Positions 54,843 through 62,264 of a DNA stretch of 64,000 bases are shown here, piece by piece. Positions within the stretch are counted from its first letter, which is position 1, and each line of letters starts with the position of its first letter. Both the position numbers and the translations under genes were made by a program. The notes beneath the pieces are model-generated. The model searched no databases. It was not told the DNA's origin and saw nothing but the letters and a program-made list of their open reading frames with translations. Origin of the DNA: Candidatus Enterousia intestinigallinarum (GTDB lineage Bacteria; Pseudomonadota; Alphaproteobacteria; Rs-D84); NCBI GenBank assembly GCA_944407095.1, contig OX097180.1, forward strand, positions 930,001-994,000. Direction: 5' to 3'.

Positions 54843-55157
54843 TGCATATCGCCAGAAAACTTTGAATTGGCGGCACGTCGTGCTGTGCGGGGCAAAAAGT
54901 CCAAGGAACAAATTCGGCGTTTTATGGCCAATCGTGATGTTTTATTGGCCAGACTGCGTGATATGATAATAAATAACAAATTCAAAACTTCAAAATACCG
55001 TATTATAAAAATTCACGAGCCCAAAGAACGATATATTTACGTTTTACCATTATACCCGGATCACATTGTCCATCACGCGTTGATAAATATCTTGGGGCCA
55101 ATATGGCAACGTATGTTTATCCGCGATTCTTTTGCGTGTATTCCCAACCGTGGTTTA
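54843..55157 (+). pseudogene. N-terminal remnant of a reverse transcriptase (diversity-generating retroelement type)
   Basis: The open frame after TAA 54840-54842 reads SPENFELAARRAVRGKKS, then KYRIIKIHEPKERYIYVLPL, YPDHIVHHALINILGPIW and MFIRDSFACIPNRGL. This order (helical N-terminus, KERxIxxLPxYPDxxVHHA, PIWxxxFIxDSxAC, RG) is that of the fingers region of DGR-type and related bacterial reverse transcriptases. Homology stops at about 55157. The palm motif YxDD and the thumb are absent, and no start codon with a ribosome site is present. It is therefore truncated at both ends, about 105 of more than 300 residues. Confidence 0.82.
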
Positions 55158-55221
55158 TTTTCGGCATTTATATACACATTATGTTATCCTAAATATATAG
55201 GCGCGTCAATCTTAAAAGTCG

Positions 55222-55284
55222 TAATAAAAACAACGCCACGAAACCGTGACGTTGTTATTTATTCTGGCGCGCCCAGAAGGATTC
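55222..55284. repeat. Distal copy of a 63-nt direct repeat (tRNA-Arg 3' end plus terminator)
   Basis: These 63 nt match 55406-55468 at 62 positions. The repeat contains the tRNA-Arg terminator hairpin and the last 20 nt of the tRNA (55265-55284 here), including its CCA end. The tRNA body is absent. The 121-nt stretch between copies holds no gene. Confidence 0.9.
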
Positions 55285-55405
55285 CCTCGCACGGCACATA
55301 TGGTGCCGGCTGCGGGGCATTCGTGACGATTTGGCCGCGCCTGGCTTGCCAAATCTACTCATTGTCGAACCCTTTTGTTCGGGTTCAAATCCTGGGGCTT
55401 GCACA

Positions 55406-55468
55406 TAATAAAAACAACGCCACGAAACTGTGACGTTGTTATTTATTCTGGCGCGCCCAGAAGGATTC
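55406..55468. repeat. Proximal copy of the 63-nt direct repeat, at the intact tRNA-Arg
   Basis: This copy contains the terminator of tRNA-Arg (AACAACG/CGTTGTT stem, then on the minus strand TTTTTATTA) and the 3' 20 nt of the functional tRNA. It would correspond to the att site that restored the tRNA. Confidence 0.9.
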
Positions 55469-55525
55469 GAACCCTCAACCTTCTGATCCGTAGTCAGATG
55501 CTCTATCCAATTGAGCCATGGGCGC
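55449..55525 (-). tRNA. tRNA-Arg (ACG)
   Basis: This is a complete 77-nt tRNA. The acceptor stem is GCGCCCA with TGGGCGC, and the discriminator is G. The anticodon loop CTACGGA gives ACG, to be modified to ICG. The T arm has GGTTCGAATCC, and the CCA is encoded (complement of 55449-55451). Its 3' end is duplicated at 55265. Confidence 0.96.
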
Positions 55526-55581
55526 AACGTTCGTATATTTTATAACTTTTTATTCGGATTGCAAGTAAAAATATATTGTTT

Positions 55582-56172
55582 TTATCTGCTGCCCTTGCCG
55601 TCGCGATCGGTGCCGTGATACAGCATATTAAAATGCTGGCGACAAACAGATTTATAATTACTGTCCCCGACGGCAATTTGTGCGCCCGCGCGAACTACGT
55701 TACCCGCCGCATCATATCGCAGGTGATGCGTCGCCAGATGCATACAGCCCGGTATTTGACACGTCGATTCCATACGGTGCAGTTTTGCGCCAACCTCTAT
55801 CAGGCGACGTGACGCCGGAAATATTTGTTCGTTACTGTCTATCATCAATCCATAGCACATAATTATAACCGGTGTGCTGTCGGCAATTCGAACCAGTATA
55901 TCAATATCGTCCGGGCTAAAGAACTGGATTTCATCAATTAAAACCATTTTAGTATCCGGTGCTGGCGACCAACCGCGCAATGAAGCCAAAACTGTTGCGT
56001 CCGCCGATATTCCGATGCGAGAATTTACTTTATTTTCACTGAAACGGTTATCGATTTTGGGTTTTATGATTTCCGTTTTGTTTCCGTTTTTATTTTGGTT
56101 ATACGCATTTATGACCAGTTGCGCTGATTTGCTGCAACCCATTGTGCCATAATGAAAGTGCAAATTTGCCAT
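55582..56172 (-). CDS. tdk: Thymidine kinase
   Basis: This type II thymidine kinase phosphorylates thymidine in pyrimidine salvage. The 196 residues have a P-loop GTMGCSKSA (9-17), a lid region, and the Walker B DEIQFF (about 88). The zinc-binding cysteines lie in TCQIPGCMHLA and near CRQHFNML. The usual SGKS of the P-loop is here CSKS, as in some alphaproteobacterial and firmicute enzymes. It is 16 nt downstream of htpX on the same strand. Confidence 0.94.
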   Translation of the reverse strand: MANLHFHYGTMGCSKSAQLVINAYNQNKNGNKTEIIKPKIDNRFSENKVNSRIGISADATVLASLRGWSPAPDTKMVLIDEIQFFSPDDIDILVRIADSTPVIIMCYGLMIDSNEQIFPASRRLIEVGAKLHRMESTCQIPGCMHLATHHLRYDAAGNVVRAGAQIAVGDSNYKSVCRQHFNMLYHGTDRDGKGSR

Positions 56173-56188
56173 AATATCCCCCGATTAT

Positions 56189-57121
56189 TTAAGATGCCAT
56201 TGATTCCAATCGTTCGATACGCTTTTCCACCGGTGGATGCGTTGCCATCAGCGAACTAATAAATTCGCGTGGCCCACCTGGATTTGCGATGCATACCGCC
56301 GCCATAGATTTAACCTTGTCCAGGCATTCAACGCGTGAATCAGTTGTGATTTTACGCAGTGCATTTGCCAGCGCCATTGGGTTGTGTGTAATTTGCGCAC
56401 CGGTGGCATCGGCCGCATATTCGCGGTTGCGAGACACGGCCATACGCAAAATAGGTGTTATTATCCAGTTAAATACCATAAACGCCAGCCATACCATAAT
56501 CAGAATTGCGGCACCGTTATTTTTATTGTCATTGTCATTTCCACTGACCATTGCCATACGCAGAATCATATCCGCGGCAAACACCGTTACCCCGACCCCC
56601 GTAATCAGCATCATATCCAGTCGAATGTCGCGATTACCAATATGCGCCATTTCGTGGGCGATTACGCCTTCCAGTTCCAATTTGTTCAGTTTTTTAATAA
56701 TCCCCCGGGTCAGTGCCACCGATGCGTCGCGCGGTGTGCGTCCCGTGGCAAATGCGTTCATAGAATCGTCGTCTATGATATATACACGTGGTCGCGGCAG
56801 TCCGGCGGCAATCGCTACATTTTCAACGCTGCGGAAAATTTCACGGTTTTCGGCATCGGTATCAAAAATTTCGTGTGCGTGCGCGGAATTCAGCATCATA
56901 GAATCGCCAAACGCCCACGATATCAGCAGCCACACCGCGCACGCAATAAATGTTGGAATTGCGACGCGCACGGCCGTTTCCATCGCGGTTTGTGCCGGTG
57001 CGACAATCCACGTGAACAGGAATATCAGCGCGATAAAAATCAATGGAAAGCAAATCACCAGCAATATGGTTTTTATATTGTTACTGCGAATATGGTCATA
57101 TACCGTTTTGACTTTGTTCAT
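56189..57121 (-). CDS. htpX: Protease HtpX (membrane zinc metalloprotease)
   Basis: HtpX degrades misfolded membrane proteins alongside FtsH. The 310 residues include two N-terminal transmembrane helices (about 15-38 and 50-68), the zinc motif HEMAH (about 155), NREYAADATGAQIT (third ligand) and two more helices near 180-230. The length is usual. It carries the conserved insert region FATGRTPRDASVALTRG. GGAACC precedes the ATG; the minus-strand upstream region is short. Both FtsH and HtpX are in this window, 6 kb apart, but not in one operon. Confidence 0.95.
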   Translation of the reverse strand: MNKVKTVYDHIRSNNIKTILLVICFPLIFIALIFLFTWIVAPAQTAMETAVRVAIPTFIACAVWLLISWAFGDSMMLNSAHAHEIFDTDAENREIFRSVENVAIAAGLPRPRVYIIDDDSMNAFATGRTPRDASVALTRGIIKKLNKLELEGVIAHEMAHIGNRDIRLDMMLITGVGVTVFAADMILRMAMVSGNDNDNKNNGAAILIMVWLAFMVFNWIITPILRMAVSRNREYAADATGAQITHNPMALANALRKITTDSRVECLDKVKSMAAVCIANPGGPREFISSLMATHPPVEKRIERLESMAS

Positions 57122-57189
57122 AGCAAATGGTTCCTGTTAAATTTTATTGTTTCGCCACATATTATAAACAAAAAACGGGGCGCGTCATT

Positions 57190-58347
57190 ATGAAAAATAT
57201 ATTCCGGCTTTTTATATTATTTTTCTGTTTTGATACGGCGGCATATGCAGCAAATAATAATATTTTTTCTGGTATGCCGGGCTATTTGGTTGATACGGCC
57301 CACGCGTGGGCGGGGATTTATTCTGAATTTGGACCTGGCGCGCAAATTGCTACATATATCAATGAATCCCGCACAAACGATATTGCACGTTACTTGGATA
57401 CAATATCCATATTGGGATTTAATAATACCGCGATGGCGTTGTTTGAAGTGTCCAGTCATATTGACCGTGCATTTGATGTCATAGATGCCCCATTGGTTGC
57501 GCGTCGCGGGTCGTGTACTGCGAATTTAGCGACTTGTGAATATGGGCGGCGCACATTGGTTGTTGACGGACACGTGTCGGGGACTTTTTCAGAATACCGC
57601 GCCGGGCAAAATGGCGATTTCAAGACAAAAAACACTGGTTTTGCAATAAACGCCAAAAGTTACTTTGCGGATGGCTGGTTGTTTGGTGTTGAATACACGC
57701 GGACAATGACTGATACGCACGATACGCGGATTTATTCGGACGCAACCGGCAACAGTGTGACTATGTTCACACAGTATCTGGCGCGTTCTGGACTGTTTTG
57801 GAACGTCGGTATAAATGCCGGGCATACCAGTTGGAATATAGACAAATCCATTGCCGGTATTTCGGATGACGGGACATATGATACAAACTTTTATGCCGGC
57901 CAGACGAATTTTGGAATTCGTATGCAGCGGAATCGCATATCAGTAACGCCCAGCGTCGCGGTACGATACCTGCGCGTCAGTGCCGATGAATATATTGACG
58001 CGGTGGCACAACAGTTTGACCAATGGTGGTACAATTCATTGACCGCATCCGTCGGATTAGATTTAGGTTTTGACTTTGTCGGATCAGATTTTGTGGTGCG
58101 TCCGTCGTTACACCTGGGCGGGCGGTATGATGTAATCAGCAATGGCACCGATGAAATGCGTGTACAGCTGATAGACAACCAGTTTTATTATGTTCCGATT
58201 GATACGCCACATCGTGCTGCATTGGATGCGGGCATTGGATTGGATTTCTTTAACCAGTATTTTACAGCGGGGCTGACATATGGCTTTGATATGCGTTCTG
58301 ATTATATGTCGCATACAATAATGGCAAAATTAAAGATAGCGTTTTAA
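57190..58347 (+). CDS. Autotransporter-like outer-membrane beta-barrel protein
   Basis: The protein has 385 residues with a signal peptide (about 1-21, ending AYAA). After about 100 residues, some 14 amphipathic strands follow: TLVVDGHVSGTFSEYRAG, TGFAINAKSYFADGWLFGVEYTRT, and so on to the last strand MAKLKIAF, ending in phenylalanine. This is the size and pattern of the autotransporter barrel or of similar 12-14-strand porins. No long passenger is present. GGGGCGCG stands before ATG 57190. The codons upstream to 57127 are open but lack support. Confidence 0.83.
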   Translation: MKNIFRLFILFFCFDTAAYAANNNIFSGMPGYLVDTAHAWAGIYSEFGPGAQIATYINESRTNDIARYLDTISILGFNNTAMALFEVSSHIDRAFDVIDAPLVARRGSCTANLATCEYGRRTLVVDGHVSGTFSEYRAGQNGDFKTKNTGFAINAKSYFADGWLFGVEYTRTMTDTHDTRIYSDATGNSVTMFTQYLARSGLFWNVGINAGHTSWNIDKSIAGISDDGTYDTNFYAGQTNFGIRMQRNRISVTPSVAVRYLRVSADEYIDAVAQQFDQWWYNSLTASVGLDLGFDFVGSDFVVRPSLHLGGRYDVISNGTDEMRVQLIDNQFYYVPIDTPHRAALDAGIGLDFFNQYFTAGLTYGFDMRSDYMSHTIMAKLKIAF

Positions 58348-58380
58348 TTTTGTTCCGCAATTTGGTATAATATTCGTATT

Positions 58381-59202
58381 ATGAGAAGTACTGGAATATG
58401 CACGGTTGCAATATTGATGATACTGTATGCACACGTTGTGCACGCGGCCAGTTTATTAAAACAAACGTCATTTCCAGGAACAACCGCTGATTTGACATTT
58501 ACCCAAAATGTTGCGTTGCAGTCAGCGGGCTATGAACCGTGGGAAGCCGAATATGATTCTGCCGGTCGTTGTATTTCCGGCTGTACATACAGAAATTTGA
58601 CGATACAAGATGATTTGAAAAACATAGAAAATAATACTATCAACGCCCGACGTGATTTGGCGACATATGGATATACTTTTCCAGCATTTGGTGCACCCGC
58701 ATCGGGTACAGCGCAAGCCCAAACGCCAAACCGGCCACAACAAATAATCGTACAAAACGCACCGCGTTGCACACCGGTTCAGCCAGATGTTCCAGCCGGT
58801 CAAACTGTGCCGTTGGGTGAACCATTGATTGGACGGCCACAGATAACATCTGCGTACGGCGCGCGTATTCACCCAGTTACTGGCAATCGTTCTGTGCACA
58901 AGGGACTGGATTTTTCTGCGGCGGTTGGTACGACCGTATTTTCGCCCGCCGCTGGCACGGTTGAATCGGTTTGGACGGATGCAACGTGTGGAAATGGATT
59001 AAAAATAGCGCACTCTAATGGATACGAAACGATATATTGTCATTTGAATAAATCATTGGTTGCGGCGGGCGATCGTGTCGGCGCCGGGTGTGCGGTTGCC
59101 GAAACCGGAAATACCGGTCGTACAACCGGACCGCATTTGCATTATGGAATTAAATATAATGGCGAATATATAAATCCGACGGATTGGGTTGGTCGGGGCT
59201 AG
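58381..59202 (+). CDS. Secreted M23-family peptidase
   Basis: The protein has 273 residues with a signal peptide (about 1-22, ending VHA). The middle carries a proline/glutamine-rich linker (TAQAQTPNRPQQ). The C-terminal LytM domain (about 155-265) has SVHKGLDF (His and Asp ligands) and GPHLHYGI (HxH); all zinc ligands are present. It has two CxxC-type pairs (CISGC; ATCGNG with YCHL). TATAAT ends 9 nt before the ATG and no ribosome site is seen, so the mRNA may be nearly leaderless. It follows an OMP gene. Confidence 0.9.
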   Translation: MRSTGICTVAILMILYAHVVHAASLLKQTSFPGTTADLTFTQNVALQSAGYEPWEAEYDSAGRCISGCTYRNLTIQDDLKNIENNTINARRDLATYGYTFPAFGAPASGTAQAQTPNRPQQIIVQNAPRCTPVQPDVPAGQTVPLGEPLIGRPQITSAYGARIHPVTGNRSVHKGLDFSAAVGTTVFSPAAGTVESVWTDATCGNGLKIAHSNGYETIYCHLNKSLVAAGDRVGAGCAVAETGNTGRTTGPHLHYGIKYNGEYINPTDWVGRG

Positions 59203-59570
59203 TCACGTTTTCGCCGAAATCTGACATCAAAACTGCCATTGTTTATTGGTGAAAAAGATAATATGTATGGCGATAAAATACTTTCGCACGCCCATTGCGG
59301 GAACTTTTGGTGTAAAATTCCGCTGGCGCCGGTGATAATGGTTGCACGACGTACCCCCGATGTAGCCAGATTCATAATTTCGGCCCAGGCCTGTTCTTCG
59401 GTTTTTTGATGTAAATCCAGCGTTACGTGTGCTGGGGGCGGTAATTGAGATACCGAAATCTGTGCGGACAGTTTTAACTCTGCACGCACCCGCCGCCGCG
59501 TGGCATCGTCGTTTGGGACAAATTCAGTGTCCGCCATTTTTGCAATATCAAAATCAGACAGTTGTTTCAT
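59199..59570 (-). CDS. Smr-domain protein
   Basis: The protein has 123 residues. The C-terminal domain begins THVTLDLHQKTEEQAW-like (VTLDLHQKTEEQAWAEI), then RRATIITGASGILHQKFPQWA and NNGSFDVRFRR. This matches the MutS2/Smr fold. The loop GKGxGxL of typical members is here GASGIL, and the LDxHG histidine is followed by Q, so nicking activity may be altered. Such stand-alone Smr proteins are common in alphaproteobacteria and are probably nucleic-acid binding. The stop overlaps the M23 stop. Confidence 0.85.
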   Translation of the reverse strand: MKQLSDFDIAKMADTEFVPNDDATRRRVRAELKLSAQISVSQLPPPAHVTLDLHQKTEEQAWAEIMNLATSGVRRATIITGASGILHQKFPQWACESILSPYILSFSPINNGSFDVRFRRKRD

Positions 59571-59614
59571 AGTTACCAGATTATACGCAATTTTTTACAA
59601 AGTTTTACAAAAAA

Positions 59615-59721
59615 ATACCGCCGAAAAAAATCGGTGGTTTATTTTCGTTTTTCTGTCCTTGTTATTTTATCCCAAAAACCGGCACATAGTCAATAAATTT
59701 TTTGCTGAAAATAAACCACCG
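59615..59721 (+). promoter_or_regulatory. Alternative-hairpin leader before the Cys-rich gene at 59742
   Basis: ACCGCCGA and TCGGTGGT form a hairpin (around 59617-59638) followed by a T-rich run, like a terminator. CGGTGGTTTATTTTC (59632-59646) is also perfectly inverted 60 nt later as GAAAATAAACCACCG (59707-59721). Both use the same central strand, so only one can form. This would suit attenuation of the downstream gene. Confidence 0.5.
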
Positions 59722-59741
59722 TTTTATGTAAGGGGGGTAAT

Positions 59742-60053
59742 ATGAAATTACGATATCTGTTTACTGGTGCATTTTTATTGATGTGGTGTACCACGACATA
59801 CGCGGCAACAACAGTTACGAAAAAGTGCGTTGTTGCGTCGTGTGACGCTGGGTATTATGCATCGGGCAGTGTATCAGCTGGTGGCAGCACGTATTATACA
59901 GGGTGTACACGTTGCCCGGCATTCAACGGTGTTTATGGTACGACCAGTGCGGGTATGTCACAAATTACAGATTGTGCGATTCCAGCCGGTCGTAATTTTT
60001 CAGATTCAGCGGGTACCTGGTCATTTACCCAGGCGTGCAAATATTCAAACTAA
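59742..60053 (+). CDS. Small secreted Cys-rich protein with CP/ITDC module
   Basis: The protein has 103 residues with a signal peptide (about 1-23, ending TYA). The mature part has CVVASCDAGYY and the module CTRCPAFNGVYGT, ITDCAIPAGRNFSDSAGTW, then CKYSN, closely parallel to the C-terminus of the 30825 protein. It appears to be the module alone. AAGGGGGGTAAT is a strong ribosome site. It is followed after 15 nt by another Cys-rich gene. Function unknown; probably disulfide-bonded and exported. Confidence 0.82.
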   Translation: MKLRYLFTGAFLLMWCTTTYAATTVTKKCVVASCDAGYYASGSVSAGGSTYYTGCTRCPAFNGVYGTTSAGMSQITDCAIPAGRNFSDSAGTWSFTQACKYSN

Positions 60054-60068
60054 ATAAACGGGGAAAAA

Positions 60069-60680
60069 ATGGCAAAACAAATAAAACGTTTTTGGGTGCG
60101 TTTGGCGGCAATGTTTATAACATTGTATTTTGCGCCGTTATCTAATTTTATAACGTCACTGTTTGGAATAAAGAATAGTGGCACGGCAAATGCCGCTATT
60201 GATATGGTGAATACCATATATTGTAACTCGAGCGATCCTAGTCAAGCAGGGAGGAAAAACTATAGTTGTTTAAATGGTGGGACAGATAATCAAGTTTATA
60301 TAACGGGGACTAAAATTTCGTGCAGCTGTAATTCATCAGAACACCCGAAAATGGTTGAAATAGTTGTTTGTTCTGACAATAAAAGTTGGAATGCAGTAAA
60401 GAGTGATTGGGATCATTACTATTATTGGGATAAAACACAAGATTGCACACCCGAGTGTAACAATAATCAAACACGTGATTGCAGTTCTACTACTCGGTAT
60501 TGTACACAAACCTGTAATAACGACACAGGCCGTTGGGGGTCGAAACAATGGGGTGCGTGCAAATCCGGATATGTTATGGTGTCTGGCAGTTGTGTTGCCA
60601 GTTGTTATATAGCAAATGGGGATGGGTATGAAATACAAATCGCGGAATCTTCTTCCAGCAGCAGTAGTTCGCAAGCTTAA
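60069..60680 (+). CDS. Secreted Cys-rich protein with polyserine tail
   Basis: The protein has 203 residues. An N-terminal hydrophobic segment (about 10-30) could be a signal peptide or anchor. The rest contains about 16 cysteines, in groups such as ISCSCNSS, CTPECNNNQTRDCSS and YCTQTC, and it ends in a run of serines (ESSSSSSSSQA). No family recognised. GGGGAAAAA precedes the ATG. The last 53 nt overlap the nucleotidyltransferase gene in another frame. The serine run is encoded by mixed codons (AGC, AGT, TCT), so it is not a simple slippage tract. Confidence 0.72.
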   Translation: MAKQIKRFWVRLAAMFITLYFAPLSNFITSLFGIKNSGTANAAIDMVNTIYCNSSDPSQAGRKNYSCLNGGTDNQVYITGTKISCSCNSSEHPKMVEIVVCSDNKSWNAVKSDWDHYYYWDKTQDCTPECNNNQTRDCSSTTRYCTQTCNNDTGRWGSKQWGACKSGYVMVSGSCVASCYIANGDGYEIQIAESSSSSSSSQA

Positions 60681-61428
60681 ATTTTTTCCACGTTTTATAT
60701 ATCACAATAAACTGGATGCGCATATATGGGAATCTGATATGCAAATGCGCAAACTGGTTTCAAATGCGTTGCAAATGGTCAGCTGGAGTTATATTGCATT
60801 TATGCAGCGTATGGGATATCCGTTGCCAGATGATGCGATATTGGATATATTTGTACACGGATCCAGCACAAATTATTATTATGACGACACCAGTGACATA
60901 GATATTGCAATAGTTGCAAACCTGGATGGAATGCGTGCGATGTTTCCAAATGTGGATATAAACGGATTGATGAAATCTGCGCTGGGGTCGTGGATGCGAT
61001 ATCACAGAATTCGTGTATGTGGCCGCGGCATAGATATAGATGTGCTGGATGTCAATACGCCACGCTATGGTCCCGGAATATACAAGGTCGGCAGTGCGTA
61101 TTCATTAAAGTCAGATTCTTGGATCCGGCGTCCAGAACTGCTAAAGCCGGACGTGGTGCGTGAAATTCGTAAATCTGCGTGGAAAATATTCAAAGATTTT
61201 CGTCGTCAATATAATCAAATGCGAAAAAATAATATGGGTGCGGATTTTGTTGATACGTTTATGACGCGCATTACAATGGAACGCAAGGACAGCTATGCTA
61301 AAAATTATCTGCAACCTGTTACCCCGGAAACAATGGCGTTTCGTATGATACGTCGTTGCGGAATGTGGCGCGATTTAATAGAATTATCTGCACGACAACG
61401 TTCGCGTGATTTCAATATATCATTATAA
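60628..61428 (+). CDS. Nucleotidyltransferase-fold protein
   Basis: The protein has 266 residues. FVHGSSTNYYYDDTSDIDIAIV (about 75-95) shows the GS...DxD catalytic signature of DNA polymerase beta-type nucleotidyltransferases, and a third carboxylate may be in GIDIDVLDV (about 135). The remaining helical part is not recognised. It might modify an RNA, protein or small molecule, as toxin-like, antibiotic-modifying and second-messenger enzymes of this superfamily do; sequence alone does not choose. ATG 60628 is preferred (GGGGATGGGT upstream). Two further ATGs, 60616 and 60622, are possible. It starts 53 nt inside the preceding gene. Confidence 0.8.
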   Translation: MKYKSRNLLPAAVVRKLKFFPRFIYHNKLDAHIWESDMQMRKLVSNALQMVSWSYIAFMQRMGYPLPDDAILDIFVHGSSTNYYYDDTSDIDIAIVANLDGMRAMFPNVDINGLMKSALGSWMRYHRIRVCGRGIDIDVLDVNTPRYGPGIYKVGSAYSLKSDSWIRRPELLKPDVVREIRKSAWKIFKDFRRQYNQMRKNNMGADFVDTFMTRITMERKDSYAKNYLQPVTPETMAFRMIRRCGMWRDLIELSARQRSRDFNISL

Positions 61429-61452
61429 AAAACGCCCGGTTGGGCGTTTTTT
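61427..61452. terminator. Bidirectional terminator between the nucleotidyltransferase gene and bamD
   Basis: AAAACGCCC (61429-61437) and GGGCGTTTT (61442-61450) pair around GGTT with flanking A and T runs. Confidence 0.92.
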
Positions 61453-61453
61453 A

Positions 61454-62218
61454 TTACTTTTGTTCAGTACCGGATTCAAAGTCAGCGGGCTTTTTATCCA
61501 ACTTCTTTGTCCAGTCGTTGTCCGGAAAATTCAGTCGCAGCATTTCCGCGTATCCGTACGCCTGTTCCGGCAGGCCAATTGCCGTATAGCATTCCGTCAG
61601 GCGATATAGTGCCTCGGGCGTCATAACGGTTTCCTGGGCGGACTGCACCACAGATTGCAGGCGCGAAATCGCACTGGGCCAGTTTTCGCGTGCCATATCT
61701 GCGCGGGCGGAATACATTGCCTTGCCCGCGACATAGTTTTTCAGGATAATGATTTTGTTTTTCGCATTTTCGGCATATTCGGAATTTGGGAATCTGTCGA
61801 CCAGTTGTTGGAACTGTTGCAGGGCATATGCCGACATTCCCGGTTCGCGGCGAACATCACTGACCTGGCGGTAATAGCACATTCCACGCAGATACAGCAT
61901 ATACGGAACGTCACGGTGCCCGGGGTGGAATCGCATAAACCGGTCGGCCGCCAAAATCGCACCGGCAAAATCTTCGTCCATATAATATGAATATGCCGCC
62001 ATTACCAACGCATCGGCCGCCCAGGGACTGGATGGATACTGTGTTTCCGCGTGCAGAAATTCGGCCGCGGCCGCGTCATAGTTTTCGTCATTAAATTCCG
62101 CGTATGCGGTGGTGTAAATTTCCGGCAAACTGCGTTCGACCGAAATATCGTTGTCCGTGCCAGCGCACGCCCCCAGCGCCAGTATGGTCATTAAAGCAAA
62201 TATTTTCTTTGTGTGCAT
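61454..62218 (-). CDS. bamD: Outer-membrane assembly lipoprotein BamD
   Basis: BamD is the essential lipoprotein partner of BamA in outer-membrane protein insertion. The 254 residues begin with a lipoprotein signal (lipobox LGAC, Cys near 18). TPR-like helices follow: YTTAYAEFNDENYDAAAAEF, PSSPWAADALVMAAYSYYMDEDFAGAI, and FPNSEYAENAKNKI, in the family's order. The true start is ATG 62218; a 202-codon frame extension upstream is antisense to murJ and not plausible. It is divergent from murJ. Confidence 0.93.
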   Translation of the reverse strand: MHTKKIFALMTILALGACAGTDNDISVERSLPEIYTTAYAEFNDENYDAAAAEFLHAETQYPSSPWAADALVMAAYSYYMDEDFAGAILAADRFMRFHPGHRDVPYMLYLRGMCYYRQVSDVRREPGMSAYALQQFQQLVDRFPNSEYAENAKNKIIILKNYVAGKAMYSARADMARENWPSAISRLQSVVQSAQETVMTPEALYRLTECYTAIGLPEQAYGYAEMLRLNFPDNDWTKKLDKKPADFESGTEQK

Positions 62219-62227
62219 ATTCCTGCC

Positions 62228-62257
62228 TTGATTTTGTTTCTTAAACGTGAGTATAAT
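62228..62257 (+). promoter_or_regulatory. Promoter giving a probably leaderless murJ mRNA
   Basis: TTGATT (62228-62233), an 18-nt spacer and TATAAT (62252-62257) are followed after 7 nt by the murJ ATG. No ribosome site is present. Confidence 0.75.
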
Positions 62258-62264
62258 CGAAACT

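Noticed and set aside
55255-55527. 90-codon minus-strand ORF over tRNA-Arg
   Set aside because: Its translation (NWIEHLTTDQKVEGSNPSG) is the usual artefact of reading through a tRNA gene and its duplicated 3' end.
59500-59745. 81-codon plus-strand ORF before the 59742 gene
   Set aside because: It runs antisense through the Smr start and the hairpin region, with no ribosome site; its protein-like look comes from T-rich repeats.
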